Positions 48,285 through 55,977 of a stretch of DNA of 64,000 nt are shown piece after piece. Where the stretch lies: NCBI GenBank assembly GCA_964599235.1, contig CAZRDX010000009.1:1-64000 (forward strand). The letters run 5' to 3'. The DNA comes from DRPN01 sp964599235 (lineage in GTDB: Bacteria; Bacteroidota; Bacteroidia; Bacteroidales; VadinHA17). Within the stretch, counting starts at the first letter, position 1; every line of letters begins with the position of its first letter. The notes under the pieces were generated by a model. The model did no database searches. It saw only the letters and a list, made by a program, of their open reading frames with translations, and was not told where the DNA came from. Position numbers and translations under genes: made by a program.

Positions 48285-49934
48285 TCACCTGGAGGACGGG
48301 ATGAGGAAGTGGTCATCTTTTTTCGTTGCTATCTGTGCGTTGCCGGCCACATCGAACCCACAATGCGGGGCAGGTGGTGAGGCGACCGGCTGGCCGGCAT
48401 GTTTCACCAGCACGATCCACTCATCCGGGGCTTCCTTGTCGATGGTCACCCGGCCGTCCCTGCAGAGGATCCTGACATCCTTGTATTCCCTGCCCTGTCC
48501 CAGCGGCATGTGAAAGACCTCTTCCCTGTCGGCGGGAGCATACAGCAGCAGCACCTTGTGTCCGGCGAGGGGCCGGTTCTCCGGACAGTCCTCTTCCGGA
48601 TCCAGCGCGATCATGGCCCCGCCGCGGATGAACAGAGGACTCTCCTCCAACGGATATGTCCGGGTGATCCGTTCCCCTCCGGCATGTTCCTCGCCGCTCC
48701 ACCAGTCATACCACGGACCTCCTTCCGGCAGGGTAAAAGATACCGGCATCGTATCTCCGGTGATGGCCTTGAAGAAGAGGTCGGGCCCCAAGAGATGGCT
48801 CTCCTCCTCCATGGAGACCACCCGCATCCACGGCTCTCCACCCAGATGATCCTCCACGAGGGCACTGAAGAGGTAAGGTCGCAAGGCACGGTGCATCATC
48901 ACCAGACCCCGGTAGATGTCCACCGTCTCCTCATCATGGTACCACGGCAGGTGATGGGTAAAAGCCCCGTTGGCACCGCCGTTGTCCATCATGGCCACCA
49001 TGGCCGCGAACTGCGCATAACGAATGAACTGCTCCTTGGTGGAACGCGCCCCATAGAAACCACCTATCTCACAGGCTATCGCCCCGTAGCCGGCTTTCAC
49101 CGAGACGTAAATGTTGTTGATCTGTTTCTTCAGTCCTCTCCAGTTGCCCGAAAAATCACCACACCAGCCGACACCTCCTTTGTCCACAGGTGCGGCAAAA
49201 CCGCCCTGATGGGAATAGGGCCTCGCCAGGATGATCCCTTCGGGATTCTTCCGGACGGTATAATCATACATGTGTCCGTAATAATATTTCTTGAACTCCC
49301 TTTTGGGGATGGGGCCGATGTGGGTCATGACCGTGTCTCCGGGAAGCTGTTGTTCCCCCTGGTCGGTTTTCCATCCATAGATCCCCTTCACAAAGGCCTT
49401 GTCGAGCTGGCGGTCCCACCATGCGCAGGCTGCCGGGTTGGTGAAGTCGAGCTGCACACCGGTCCCCTTCCACCACCGGTAGGGTTCACCGTGGTTGACG
49501 GCATAACCTTTCTCGATCACCTCATCGTAGGTGGGAGCTTTCTGCACCGGCACATCCCTGCTCTCCTTGTTGATGTTCCCCGTCATCCACAAGAGGGTAT
49601 GGACCCCCTTCCGCATGAAATACCGGAGCATCGAATCGGGCCGGGGATAACGGGCAGTATCCCAGTTGAAATCGTTATAGCTCATCTCCCAGGGCGAGTC
49701 GATGATGATCCCGTCCACCGGGATGCGGTGCTCCAGATATCCGGCGATCAGGTTTTGGGCGGCTTCCTGCGTGTTGATGCTGTCCTCCCAGACAATGTGT
49801 CCCAGCGCCCAGTAAGGCACCAGCGGCGGGTTCTCCCCCTTCCCTTCACCGTCACGCTCAGCCCCCCCGCAGGCAGACAACAAAAGCATCACCCCAATGA
49901 ACGACAAGAAAGGCAAAAAAGATCTCGTATTCAT
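48285..49934 (-). CDS. GH31-family glycoside hydrolase, lipoprotein
   Basis: A 549-residue secreted glycosidase. The signal peptide MNTRSFLPFLSFIGVMLLLSAC ends in a lipobox, placing it at the outer envelope. The TIM barrel has IPVDGIIIDSPWEMSYNDFNWDTARYPRPDSML (substrate-side start), GIYGWKTDQGEQQ with the probable nucleophile Asp191, and GGVGWCGDFSGNWRGL with the probable acid/base Asp260. These two positions match family GH31. GAIACEIGGFYGARSTKEQFIRYAQFAAM also fits. It resembles alpha-xylosidase/alpha-glucosidase-like members rather than the longest ones. Start ATG 49934 is chosen because the signal peptide begins there; the open frame upstream to 50144 has no such support. Substrate unknown. 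Confidence 0.87.
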   Translation of the reverse strand: MNTRSFLPFLSFIGVMLLLSACGGAERDGEGKGENPPLVPYWALGHIVWEDSINTQEAAQNLIAGYLEHRIPVDGIIIDSPWEMSYNDFNWDTARYPRPDSMLRYFMRKGVHTLLWMTGNINKESRDVPVQKAPTYDEVIEKGYAVNHGEPYRWWKGTGVQLDFTNPAACAWWDRQLDKAFVKGIYGWKTDQGEQQLPGDTVMTHIGPIPKREFKKYYYGHMYDYTVRKNPEGIILARPYSHQGGFAAPVDKGGVGWCGDFSGNWRGLKKQINNIYVSVKAGYGAIACEIGGFYGARSTKEQFIRYAQFAAMVAMMDNGGANGAFTHHLPWYHDEETVDIYRGLVMMHRALRPYLFSALVEDHLGGEPWMRVVSMEEESHLLGPDLFFKAITGDTMPVSFTLPEGGPWYDWWSGEEHAGGERITRTYPLEESPLFIRGGAMIALDPEEDCPENRPLAGHKVLLLYAPADREEVFHMPLGQGREYKDVRILCRDGRVTIDKEAPDEWIVLVKHAGQPVASPPAPHCGFDVAGNAQIATKKDDHFLIPSSR

Positions 49935-50278
49935 CACTCTCGTTTTTGGTACACGGATTCCGAAAAACCGCCTGAAAATAATAAAACAAAAAGAGAAAGG
50001 AAAGAACCCCCGGAGAAACAAAAACCCCTGGTCCTTTGGTGGTATCTTCCCATCATCGGAGCAAAGACCGTCACGACACACGTCCATGGTCGTGAGCACA
50101 GGCAGGAGGACATGAAGATCTTTTCGTCCGAACCTCCGGATCACCTCCAGGCAATAACATATTCTTTTTTCCTGTGATCAGCAACCCTGGGATACCATGA
50201 CTGGGAGATGACGGTTGGTCCCGGCGGAGGGTTTCATGTTTCCCAAAAAGTTTTCTCTGTTCTTTCCGCAATCTGTGG

Positions 50279-53179
50279 TCATTTGTTGACCAGGACAAAG
50301 GCGCCCCAGAAGAAAGGTGCGGGATAAGCCTCACGTATTTTCCTCTGGGCCAGGACGAAAGCCTCTTGTTTGTCTTTCCCTTGCAGCCAGAAATTATAGA
50401 AGAGGGTCATCAGCTTCTGGGTGACCACGTCGCTCACCTGCCACAGGGAGATCATCACCGAGGAGGCGCCGGCCAGCTGGAAGGAGCGTTGCAGGCCATA
50501 GACTCCTTCGCCGTTCTGTACTTCGCCCAGTCCCGTTTCGCAGGCGCTCAGCACCACCATGGCCGTGCCGGTGAGGTCCATCATCGAGGCCTCGTAGGCA
50601 TTGAGGATGCCGTCGTCCTTCTCGCCCGTGGCCAGGGAGTCCAGTCCCTGGATCGTCCTGTCGGCGCCGGTGAAGAGCAGGCCCGACCGTAGGAGCGGGT
50701 TGGTCAGGGCCCGCTGGGGCGAGATGCCGAAGATGCGATCCTCCGCAGGCGGCACATCGGGCAGGAAATATCCGTGAGTGGCCAGATGCAGCACGCCGGG
50801 GCGCCGCACCCCGCGCACCCGGGCCTCCGTAGCTTCCTTCTGCAGATAAAGGGTCGTTTTCCATCCACGGGCAGCAAGGATGCCTGCCACATCCTTCACC
50901 TCCTTCTCCGTGCCGGGCAGGGGCGGCAAAGGCATCTCCTTCATCCGGTCCCAGTCGAAACCCAGATCATACTGCGGGTTGCCCACCAGCACCGCCGTAC
51001 GGGTGACTTCCCCTCCCTCTCCTCCTTTCAGGGAAAGAAGATCCCTGAGGTTGGTCAGATAGTACACATCATGACGGTCGATGACGAACGAGCCGTCGTC
51101 GTACTGCAACGTCGCCACATTGATGAAGTTGTAGACCCCGTCGGGAGAGATATAGACACTTTTATGCCCGTCCAGTTTCTTCTCGACAGGATCCCAGAAC
51201 ATACGGGCAAAAGGCACCTGTTCCCTGGCCTGTTGCATGGCCTGGCGGTATCCGGCGATACCATTGCTTTCCAGGGTGTTCCCGTCGGGGACCTCCACGA
51301 GCAGCGGTGCCGGACGATCCCGCGTGACCACCATGGCCACATACCTGACCAGCGTATCGCGCCGGTAATGATGGTACATGGTGAGTCGTACCATCTCCAC
51401 CGCCGCTTCTTCAGGCCCCAGCACCCGGGCTATACGCTCATACTCTGCACGTGGCTTTTCGCGGGAAGCGCCGAACAGACCGGATTTCGCCGCCAGCTCT
51501 TTCTCCAGGCCCTCCACCACCGCCTCGAGCGAGTCGACCCGGATGCCCTGGCTGCGTATCTCCTCTTTGGTCATGGAATAGACCGTGGCCAGGTATTGCT
51601 TGTTGTCGAGCCACTGCTTGTACAGCTCCCGCAGCGCGGGGTCGTCCCCCGTGAGGATACGCCGGCGCAGCCTGCTGGAGGTGTTGAGCAGCAAAGCCTT
51701 CGTCGCCATGCGATAATCGAAGAAGGCGCGGGCCACCTCTTCGTTCGCCGAAGCTTCCAGCGCAAAACTGAAAAACCGCTCAAAACGGGGGGCGATGGTC
51801 TGCCAGAAACGGGCCTGACCATATTCGCTCAAAGCGGGGAAATAGCGGTCGATCTGGGCGATGTATTCATCCAGCACCTCCTTGTACCTGCGAAAAGCTT
51901 TTTCCGGGTGGCCTTCCTCCCACTCCAGTACGGCCATGGCTTCCTCCAGGTCGGCCTGACGGGGATGATGCTCGGGAAGGGTCTCACGCAGGACGCTGAG
52001 CGCCTGTTCCAGTTCGGGGCGGGCCTGTTCCGGCTGTTCCATGAAGAGATGGAACCGTCCCAGGTCGGCCATGGCTCCCGCCCAGGCGGGATGATCTGGG
52101 CCGAAACGCTTCCTGTAGATGGCCAGAGCCTGTTGCAGCAGAGGCTCCACCTTGTCGTAACGGCCGTTGGCCAGGTAGAGCCCGGCCAGGTTCTGCAGCA
52201 TCACCGCATAGTCGGGATGACGGGTCCCCAGTCTTCTTTTCTTGACGGCCATGGCCTCGAGAAAGATCTTCTCCGCCTCTTCCTTCCGGCCCTGCAGTTC
52301 ATAGAGCATGGCCAGGTTGACCTTCATCCTGACATAGTTGGGCGATTTTTCCCGGAGGCTGCGGGCCGCGATATCGAGTGCGCGGAGGAACATTTTCTCC
52401 GCCTTGTCGTACCTGCCCAGCTGCTGGTTGAGCACGGCCAGGTTGTTGAGGATCACCGCATAGGCCGTGGAGGAGGTGCCCAGCGAGGAGGCGGTGAGGG
52501 TGAGCGCCCGCTGCAGATAACGGTCGGACTCGCCATAACGCGCCATCTCCTTGTAGAGGACCCCCAGGTTGTTGCAGGAAGCTCCCAGCGGGGCGGGATC
52601 GTTCAGGGAAGAACGCAGTTCATAAGCCTCCCTGTTCAGCTTCTCCGCCTCGGCATAACGGCCCGTCGTCTGCATCAGGAGCGCCAGGTTGCTCAGCACC
52701 AAAGCATACTTCTCGCTTCCCTCCTCGCCTCTTTGCCTGAGGAGAAGCAGGGCCGTGAGAAAAGCGTTCCTGGCCCCCTGGTAATGTCCCGTGGCATAGA
52801 GCAGCTCGCCGGTGCGGTTGTAATCATCCGGGTCGAGCTCCGAGAGACGGGCCTCCAGCTTCTCGTCCAGCGTGCCGGGACGGGCCGCAAAACCGATGAT
52901 CGAACGCTTGTAGGTCTCAAACCTGTCTTCCGCCTCAAAGAGACCGGAGTTGTCGCTGAAAGAGACGGCATAGTTGAGCTCGGTGGGATCATATGATTCG
53001 CTCCACCGTACGATACGTGCCCGCAATGAATCTTCCAGCACCTTCGCACTCTTCTTCGCCAGCACCACCGCCTCTTTTTTGGCCTGTTTCAGGAGCTGTT
53101 GCTTGATGGATTTCCATTGTCCGTACTGCGGGGGTACGAACAACCCTACGAAGAACAGGCTCAGGAAGAGTTTTCTCAT
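50279..53179 (-). CDS. Exported TPR-CHAT protein (caspase-like peptidase)
   Basis: A 966-residue protein with signal peptide MRKLFLSLFFVGLFVPPQYG. Residues about 130-440 contain at least six TPR-like repeats, each near 42 residues, such as ALVLSNLALLMQTTGRYAEAEKLNREAYELR and VILNNLAVLNQQLGRYDKAEKMFLRALDIA. A helical linker follows. The CHAT domain occupies about 650-966 with HLATHGYF (His802) and LSACETGLGE (Cys880) as the caspase-type dyad, plus GLQRSFQLAGASSVMISLWQVSD. Export is unusual for a caspase-like enzyme but known among Bacteroidota TPR-CHAT proteins. Its ATG overlaps the stop of the symporter gene (ATGA), implying coupled translation. Partner and substrate unknown. Confidence 0.9.
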   Translation of the reverse strand: MRKLFLSLFFVGLFVPPQYGQWKSIKQQLLKQAKKEAVVLAKKSAKVLEDSLRARIVRWSESYDPTELNYAVSFSDNSGLFEAEDRFETYKRSIIGFAARPGTLDEKLEARLSELDPDDYNRTGELLYATGHYQGARNAFLTALLLLRQRGEEGSEKYALVLSNLALLMQTTGRYAEAEKLNREAYELRSSLNDPAPLGASCNNLGVLYKEMARYGESDRYLQRALTLTASSLGTSSTAYAVILNNLAVLNQQLGRYDKAEKMFLRALDIAARSLREKSPNYVRMKVNLAMLYELQGRKEEAEKIFLEAMAVKKRRLGTRHPDYAVMLQNLAGLYLANGRYDKVEPLLQQALAIYRKRFGPDHPAWAGAMADLGRFHLFMEQPEQARPELEQALSVLRETLPEHHPRQADLEEAMAVLEWEEGHPEKAFRRYKEVLDEYIAQIDRYFPALSEYGQARFWQTIAPRFERFFSFALEASANEEVARAFFDYRMATKALLLNTSSRLRRRILTGDDPALRELYKQWLDNKQYLATVYSMTKEEIRSQGIRVDSLEAVVEGLEKELAAKSGLFGASREKPRAEYERIARVLGPEEAAVEMVRLTMYHHYRRDTLVRYVAMVVTRDRPAPLLVEVPDGNTLESNGIAGYRQAMQQAREQVPFARMFWDPVEKKLDGHKSVYISPDGVYNFINVATLQYDDGSFVIDRHDVYYLTNLRDLLSLKGGEGGEVTRTAVLVGNPQYDLGFDWDRMKEMPLPPLPGTEKEVKDVAGILAARGWKTTLYLQKEATEARVRGVRRPGVLHLATHGYFLPDVPPAEDRIFGISPQRALTNPLLRSGLLFTGADRTIQGLDSLATGEKDDGILNAYEASMMDLTGTAMVVLSACETGLGEVQNGEGVYGLQRSFQLAGASSVMISLWQVSDVVTQKLMTLFYNFWLQGKDKQEAFVLAQRKIREAYPAPFFWGAFVLVNK

Positions 53180-54627
53180 GACGAGGGAATAGGTTGGGTT
53201 TCATGCTGTTTCTTTTGCGTAAGCAAGCTCCCGGCCACGACGGCCAGGAGGGCCAGGACGAACGAGGTGAAGCGCACCGAGACAGCCTGGTCGAGCACGG
53301 TGATCTCCGACCATATGATGGTGACCGCCGTGCCGGTGATCATGCCGGCCAGGACGCCCTGCCAGGTGGTCTTGCGCCATTTGAGCAGCAGCAGCAGCGC
53401 CGGCCCGAAAGAGGCCCCCAGCCCCGACCAGGCATAAGAGACCAGACCGAAGACCAGCTTGGTGGAGGTGACAGCAATCACAAAAGCGAACAACCCCACC
53501 ACCACGGTGATCAGCCGGCTGAGAAAGAGCATCCTGTTCCCCGACAGTTCTTTCCGGAAGGTGTGATGGTAGAGGTCCTCGATCACCGAGGAGGTGATCA
53601 CCAGCAACTGGCTGTCGGCGGTGGACATCATGGCGGCGATGGCGCCCGAGATGAAGATGCCGGCCAGCCAGGCGGGGAGGAAATCGTTGGCCAGGGCCGG
53701 CATCACCTGTTCCACGTCGCTGAAATGACCCTCGCCGTACATGGCCAGCCCCACCAGCCCGATGACAAAGGCGCCGGTGAAGGCCGGGATGGCCCAGGCG
53801 ATGGCGATGCGCCGGCTGATGCGGATCTTCTCGCTGTCACGGATCGCCATGAAACGGGTAAGCAGATGAGGCTGGCCCATGTACCCGAAAAACCAGCTCA
53901 ACCCGCCGATGACCACGCTCACGGCCGCCAGCCCCGTGGCCCCGCCCGTCAGGCTGGCATAATGGGGGCCGGCCTGGTGGACCGCCTCACGCAACGAATG
54001 ACCCGTCGCCGACACCTCCGCCAACCCCACGATCGGTAACACCACCAGCGTGCCGATCATGATGATGCCCTGGATGAAATCGGTCCAGGCCACCGCAAAG
54101 AACCCCCCCATCATAGTATAAAAGATGATCACCACCGCCCCGAGGACGATACCCCAGAACTGAGGTATGCCGAAGGTGACATACAGCACCTTGCCGGCCC
54201 CGTTGAACTGGGCGGCCAGATAAAAAGTGAAGAAAAAGATGATGATGACGGAGGAGACAAGGCGGATAAGATGGCCTCCCCGACCCAGTCGCTCGGAAAA
54301 GAAATGGGGGAGGGTAATGGCATCGTACTGCTCCGACTGCTCCCGCAGATCACGGGCGATGACGAACCAGTAAAAGACGATCCCCAGCACGCACCCCAGA
54401 GCGGTCCATACATGCAGGAAGCCGGCGGCCAGGGCCGCCCCCGGCAAGCCCACCAGCAGCCACGCCGACTCGCCCGAAGCCCGCTCGGAAAAAGCCACCA
54501 CCCACGGGTTCAGACGCCGTCCCGCCAGGAAAAAATCTTGATGCGACTTGTTGGAACGATAGGTCAGAAAACCTACCAGCAACACCAGCAACAGATAGAT
54601 AATGAACCCCAGTAATGTGAAATTCAT
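53176..54627 (-). CDS. putP: Sodium:solute symporter, proline-permease-like
   Basis: A 483-residue SSS-family carrier with about 13 membrane helices, closest in pattern to the sodium/proline symporter PutP. Landmarks include YRSNKSHQDFFLAGRRLNPWVVAFSERASGESAWLLVGLPGAALAAG at the front, and GGFFAVAWTDFIQGIIM, GYMGQPHLLTRFMAIRDSEKIRISRRIAIAW, and FISGAIAAMMSTADSQLLVITSSVIEDLYH (sodium-site serine/threonine region). It probably imports proline or a similar amino acid. The first gene of a pair with the TPR-CHAT gene by ATGA overlap. A strong hairpin terminator lies 54 bp upstream of its ATG, so leader attenuation is possible. Confidence 0.87.
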   Translation of the reverse strand: MNFTLLGFIIYLLLVLLVGFLTYRSNKSHQDFFLAGRRLNPWVVAFSERASGESAWLLVGLPGAALAAGFLHVWTALGCVLGIVFYWFVIARDLREQSEQYDAITLPHFFSERLGRGGHLIRLVSSVIIIFFFTFYLAAQFNGAGKVLYVTFGIPQFWGIVLGAVVIIFYTMMGGFFAVAWTDFIQGIIMIGTLVVLPIVGLAEVSATGHSLREAVHQAGPHYASLTGGATGLAAVSVVIGGLSWFFGYMGQPHLLTRFMAIRDSEKIRISRRIAIAWAIPAFTGAFVIGLVGLAMYGEGHFSDVEQVMPALANDFLPAWLAGIFISGAIAAMMSTADSQLLVITSSVIEDLYHHTFRKELSGNRMLFLSRLITVVVGLFAFVIAVTSTKLVFGLVSYAWSGLGASFGPALLLLLKWRKTTWQGVLAGMITGTAVTIIWSEITVLDQAVSVRFTSFVLALLAVVAGSLLTQKKQHETQPIPSS

Positions 54628-54680
54628 GATCCCCGTTTTTTTCAGGTTCCGGAAAAGACCTTTAAAAATAAGAAAAAAGC

Positions 54681-54710
54681 AGAGGGGACCGTTGCCGGTC
54701 CCCTCTTTTT
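54681..54710. terminator. Orphan intrinsic terminator between divergent putP and gldA
   Basis: AGAGGGGACC (54681-54690), loop GTTGCC and GGTCCCCTCT (54697-54706) form a perfect 10-bp stem. A T-run follows on the plus strand, and an A-run precedes it, so it also works on the minus strand. No gene ends here: putP starts leftward at 54627 and gldA rightward at 54883. It could end a short transcript or act as an attenuator in the putP leader. Confidence 0.88.
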
Positions 54711-54736
54711 GTTAACCTACCCATAAACCCCGCGAA

Positions 54737-54744
54737 AAAACCTA
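54737..54744 (-). promoter_or_regulatory. Candidate promoter upstream of the orphan terminator
   Basis: The minus strand reads TAGGTTTT, one base from TAnnTTTG, with TTTT about 20 bp further upstream. A transcript from here would meet the terminator within about 60 nt. Weak evidence. Confidence 0.3.
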
Positions 54745-54852
54745 CTGCTTCGTTCTTAAGACGAAAAAGTCCTTTTTTTGTTTCACCGGCAGGGAATTTT
54801 CTTTCTTCTTTTTTCACGCTCACACAAACAACCGTTCCGCTGCATATTTTTT

Positions 54853-54860
54853 TAACTTTG
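54853..54860 (+). promoter_or_regulatory. -7 promoter element for gldA
   Basis: TAACTTTG matches TAnnTTTG, 22 bp before ATG 54883. No -33 TTTG is seen. Confidence 0.5.
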
Positions 54861-54882
54861 AAGGGCAAGAAAAGAGTTCCAT

Positions 54883-55809
54883 ATGTCGATCACGGTACGG
54901 CATGTAACGAAGTGGTACGGTCAGCAGAAGGCACTGGACGATGTCTCTTTTACCGTCGGGAAGGGGCAGGTGACCGGTTTTCTGGGGCCCAACGGGGCGG
55001 GGAAGTCGACCATGATGAAGATCATCACCGGTTTTCTGCCGCCCTCTTCGGGCGAGGTGCGTGTCCACGGCCTGGAGGTACGAAGTCATCTGGTGGAGGT
55101 ACGGAAGATGATCGGTTACCTTCCGGAACACAATCCGCTGTATCCGGAGATGTATGTACGTGAGTATCTGCATTACGTAGCGGGCATCTACGGTCTGGGG
55201 CGTCGCAGCCGCCAAAGGGTGGAGGAGATCATGGGCCTGACAGGCCTGGGGCCCGAACAGCACAAACAGATCGGTTCGCTCTCGAAAGGGTATCGTCAGC
55301 GCGTGGGCCTGGCCCAGGCACTCATCCACGACCCCGAAGTGCTCATCCTCGACGAGCCCACCTCGGGTCTCGACCCCAACCAGATCGTGGAGATACGTGA
55401 ACTGATCAAGAAACTGGGCGAACAGAAGACCGTCCTCCTTTCTACCCACATCATGCAGGAGGTGGAGGCGATCTGCGATCGGGTCATCATCATCCACCGC
55501 GGCAGGATCATCGCCGACGAAACGGAACGGTCGCTGCTGACCCTGCAGCAGGAACACACCAGCTATACCATCGAGGCCGAGTTCGTCGGCGAGGTGCCCG
55601 CCACACTGCTGCAGGACCTGCCCCACATCCTCTCGGTGGAAGAAACAGGCCCCTCCGCTTTCACCCTCCATTGCGGGGAAGATATACGCGAAGAGATCTT
55701 CCGCCTGGCCGTGGAAAAAGGCCTCACCTTGCGGGGACTGGCCCTGGCCGCCAGGAACCTGGAAGATGTCTTCCGGGAACTCACCGGCCAGAACGAACCT
55801 TCCGCCTGA
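54883..55809 (+). CDS. gldA: GldA-like ABC transporter ATP-binding protein
   Basis: A 308-residue ABC ATPase of the Bacteroidota GldA type, named for gliding motility but widespread in non-gliders as a drug/lipid-export-like ATPase. Walker A is FLGPNGAGKSTMMKIITGF, the signature LSKGYRQRVGLAQALIHDPEVLILDEPTSGLDP includes Walker B, and the H-loop is LLSTHIMQEVEAICDRVIIIHRG. The C-terminal ~80 residues are the GldA-type extension. The membrane partners GldF/GldG are not adjacent; the next gene is metK. The ATG at 54883 follows a TAACTTTG promoter. Confidence 0.85.
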   Translation: MSITVRHVTKWYGQQKALDDVSFTVGKGQVTGFLGPNGAGKSTMMKIITGFLPPSSGEVRVHGLEVRSHLVEVRKMIGYLPEHNPLYPEMYVREYLHYVAGIYGLGRRSRQRVEEIMGLTGLGPEQHKQIGSLSKGYRQRVGLAQALIHDPEVLILDEPTSGLDPNQIVEIRELIKKLGEQKTVLLSTHIMQEVEAICDRVIIIHRGRIIADETERSLLTLQQEHTSYTIEAEFVGEVPATLLQDLPHILSVEETGPSAFTLHCGEDIREEIFRLAVEKGLTLRGLALAARNLEDVFRELTGQNEPSA

Positions 55810-55830
55810 TCGCGACAGAAAAAGTTTGTT

Positions 55831-55861
55831 TTTGTTATCTCCCGCATTTTCATTTCCTTTG
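55831..55861 (+). promoter_or_regulatory. Promoter for metK (TTTG, N19, TTCCTTTG)
   Basis: TTTG (55831-55834) and TTCCTTTG (55854-55861) are spaced 19 bp; the -7 box differs from TAnnTTTG by one base. The transcript would start near 55868, exactly at the 5' side of the SAM-II-like structure. Confidence 0.55.
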
Positions 55862-55863
55862 TG

Positions 55864-55918
55864 TCCTGTGGAAAGATTTGGCTGATTGCAACCACGGAAA
55901 AAAATGCTAAAACAGTGT
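55864..55918 (+). promoter_or_regulatory. SAM-II-like riboswitch upstream of metK
   Basis: CTGTGG (55866-55871) pairs with CCACGG (55892-55897) as P1. The loop contains AAAGATTTGG and CTGATTGCAA, followed after P1 by an A-rich stretch and AATGCTAAAACAG. This order, GATTTG, ATTGCAA, the closing stem, then GCTAAA, is the conserved core of the SAM-II (metA-motif) pseudoknot. CTG at 55882-55884 can pair with CAG at 55913-55915 to make the pseudoknot. It lies at the 5' end of the predicted metK transcript and 60 nt before the ATG. SAM-II is best documented in Alphaproteobacteria. Confidence 0.72.
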
Positions 55919-55977
55919 TCCCACCCTGCAACCCGGCCTTCCTTTCCCGGTGTTGTCTAACCTAAAAAAGAACGATC

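Noticed and set aside
50774..52996. A 740-codon plus-strand frame opposite the TPR-CHAT gene
   Set aside because: The minus strand has periodic TPRs and the CHAT dyad; the opposite frame has no motif.
54662..54868. A 68-codon minus-strand ORF across the putP-gldA gap
   Set aside because: It starts at TTG, reads through a perfect terminator stem, and has no ribosome-binding site. The structure is better explained as a leader or small RNA.
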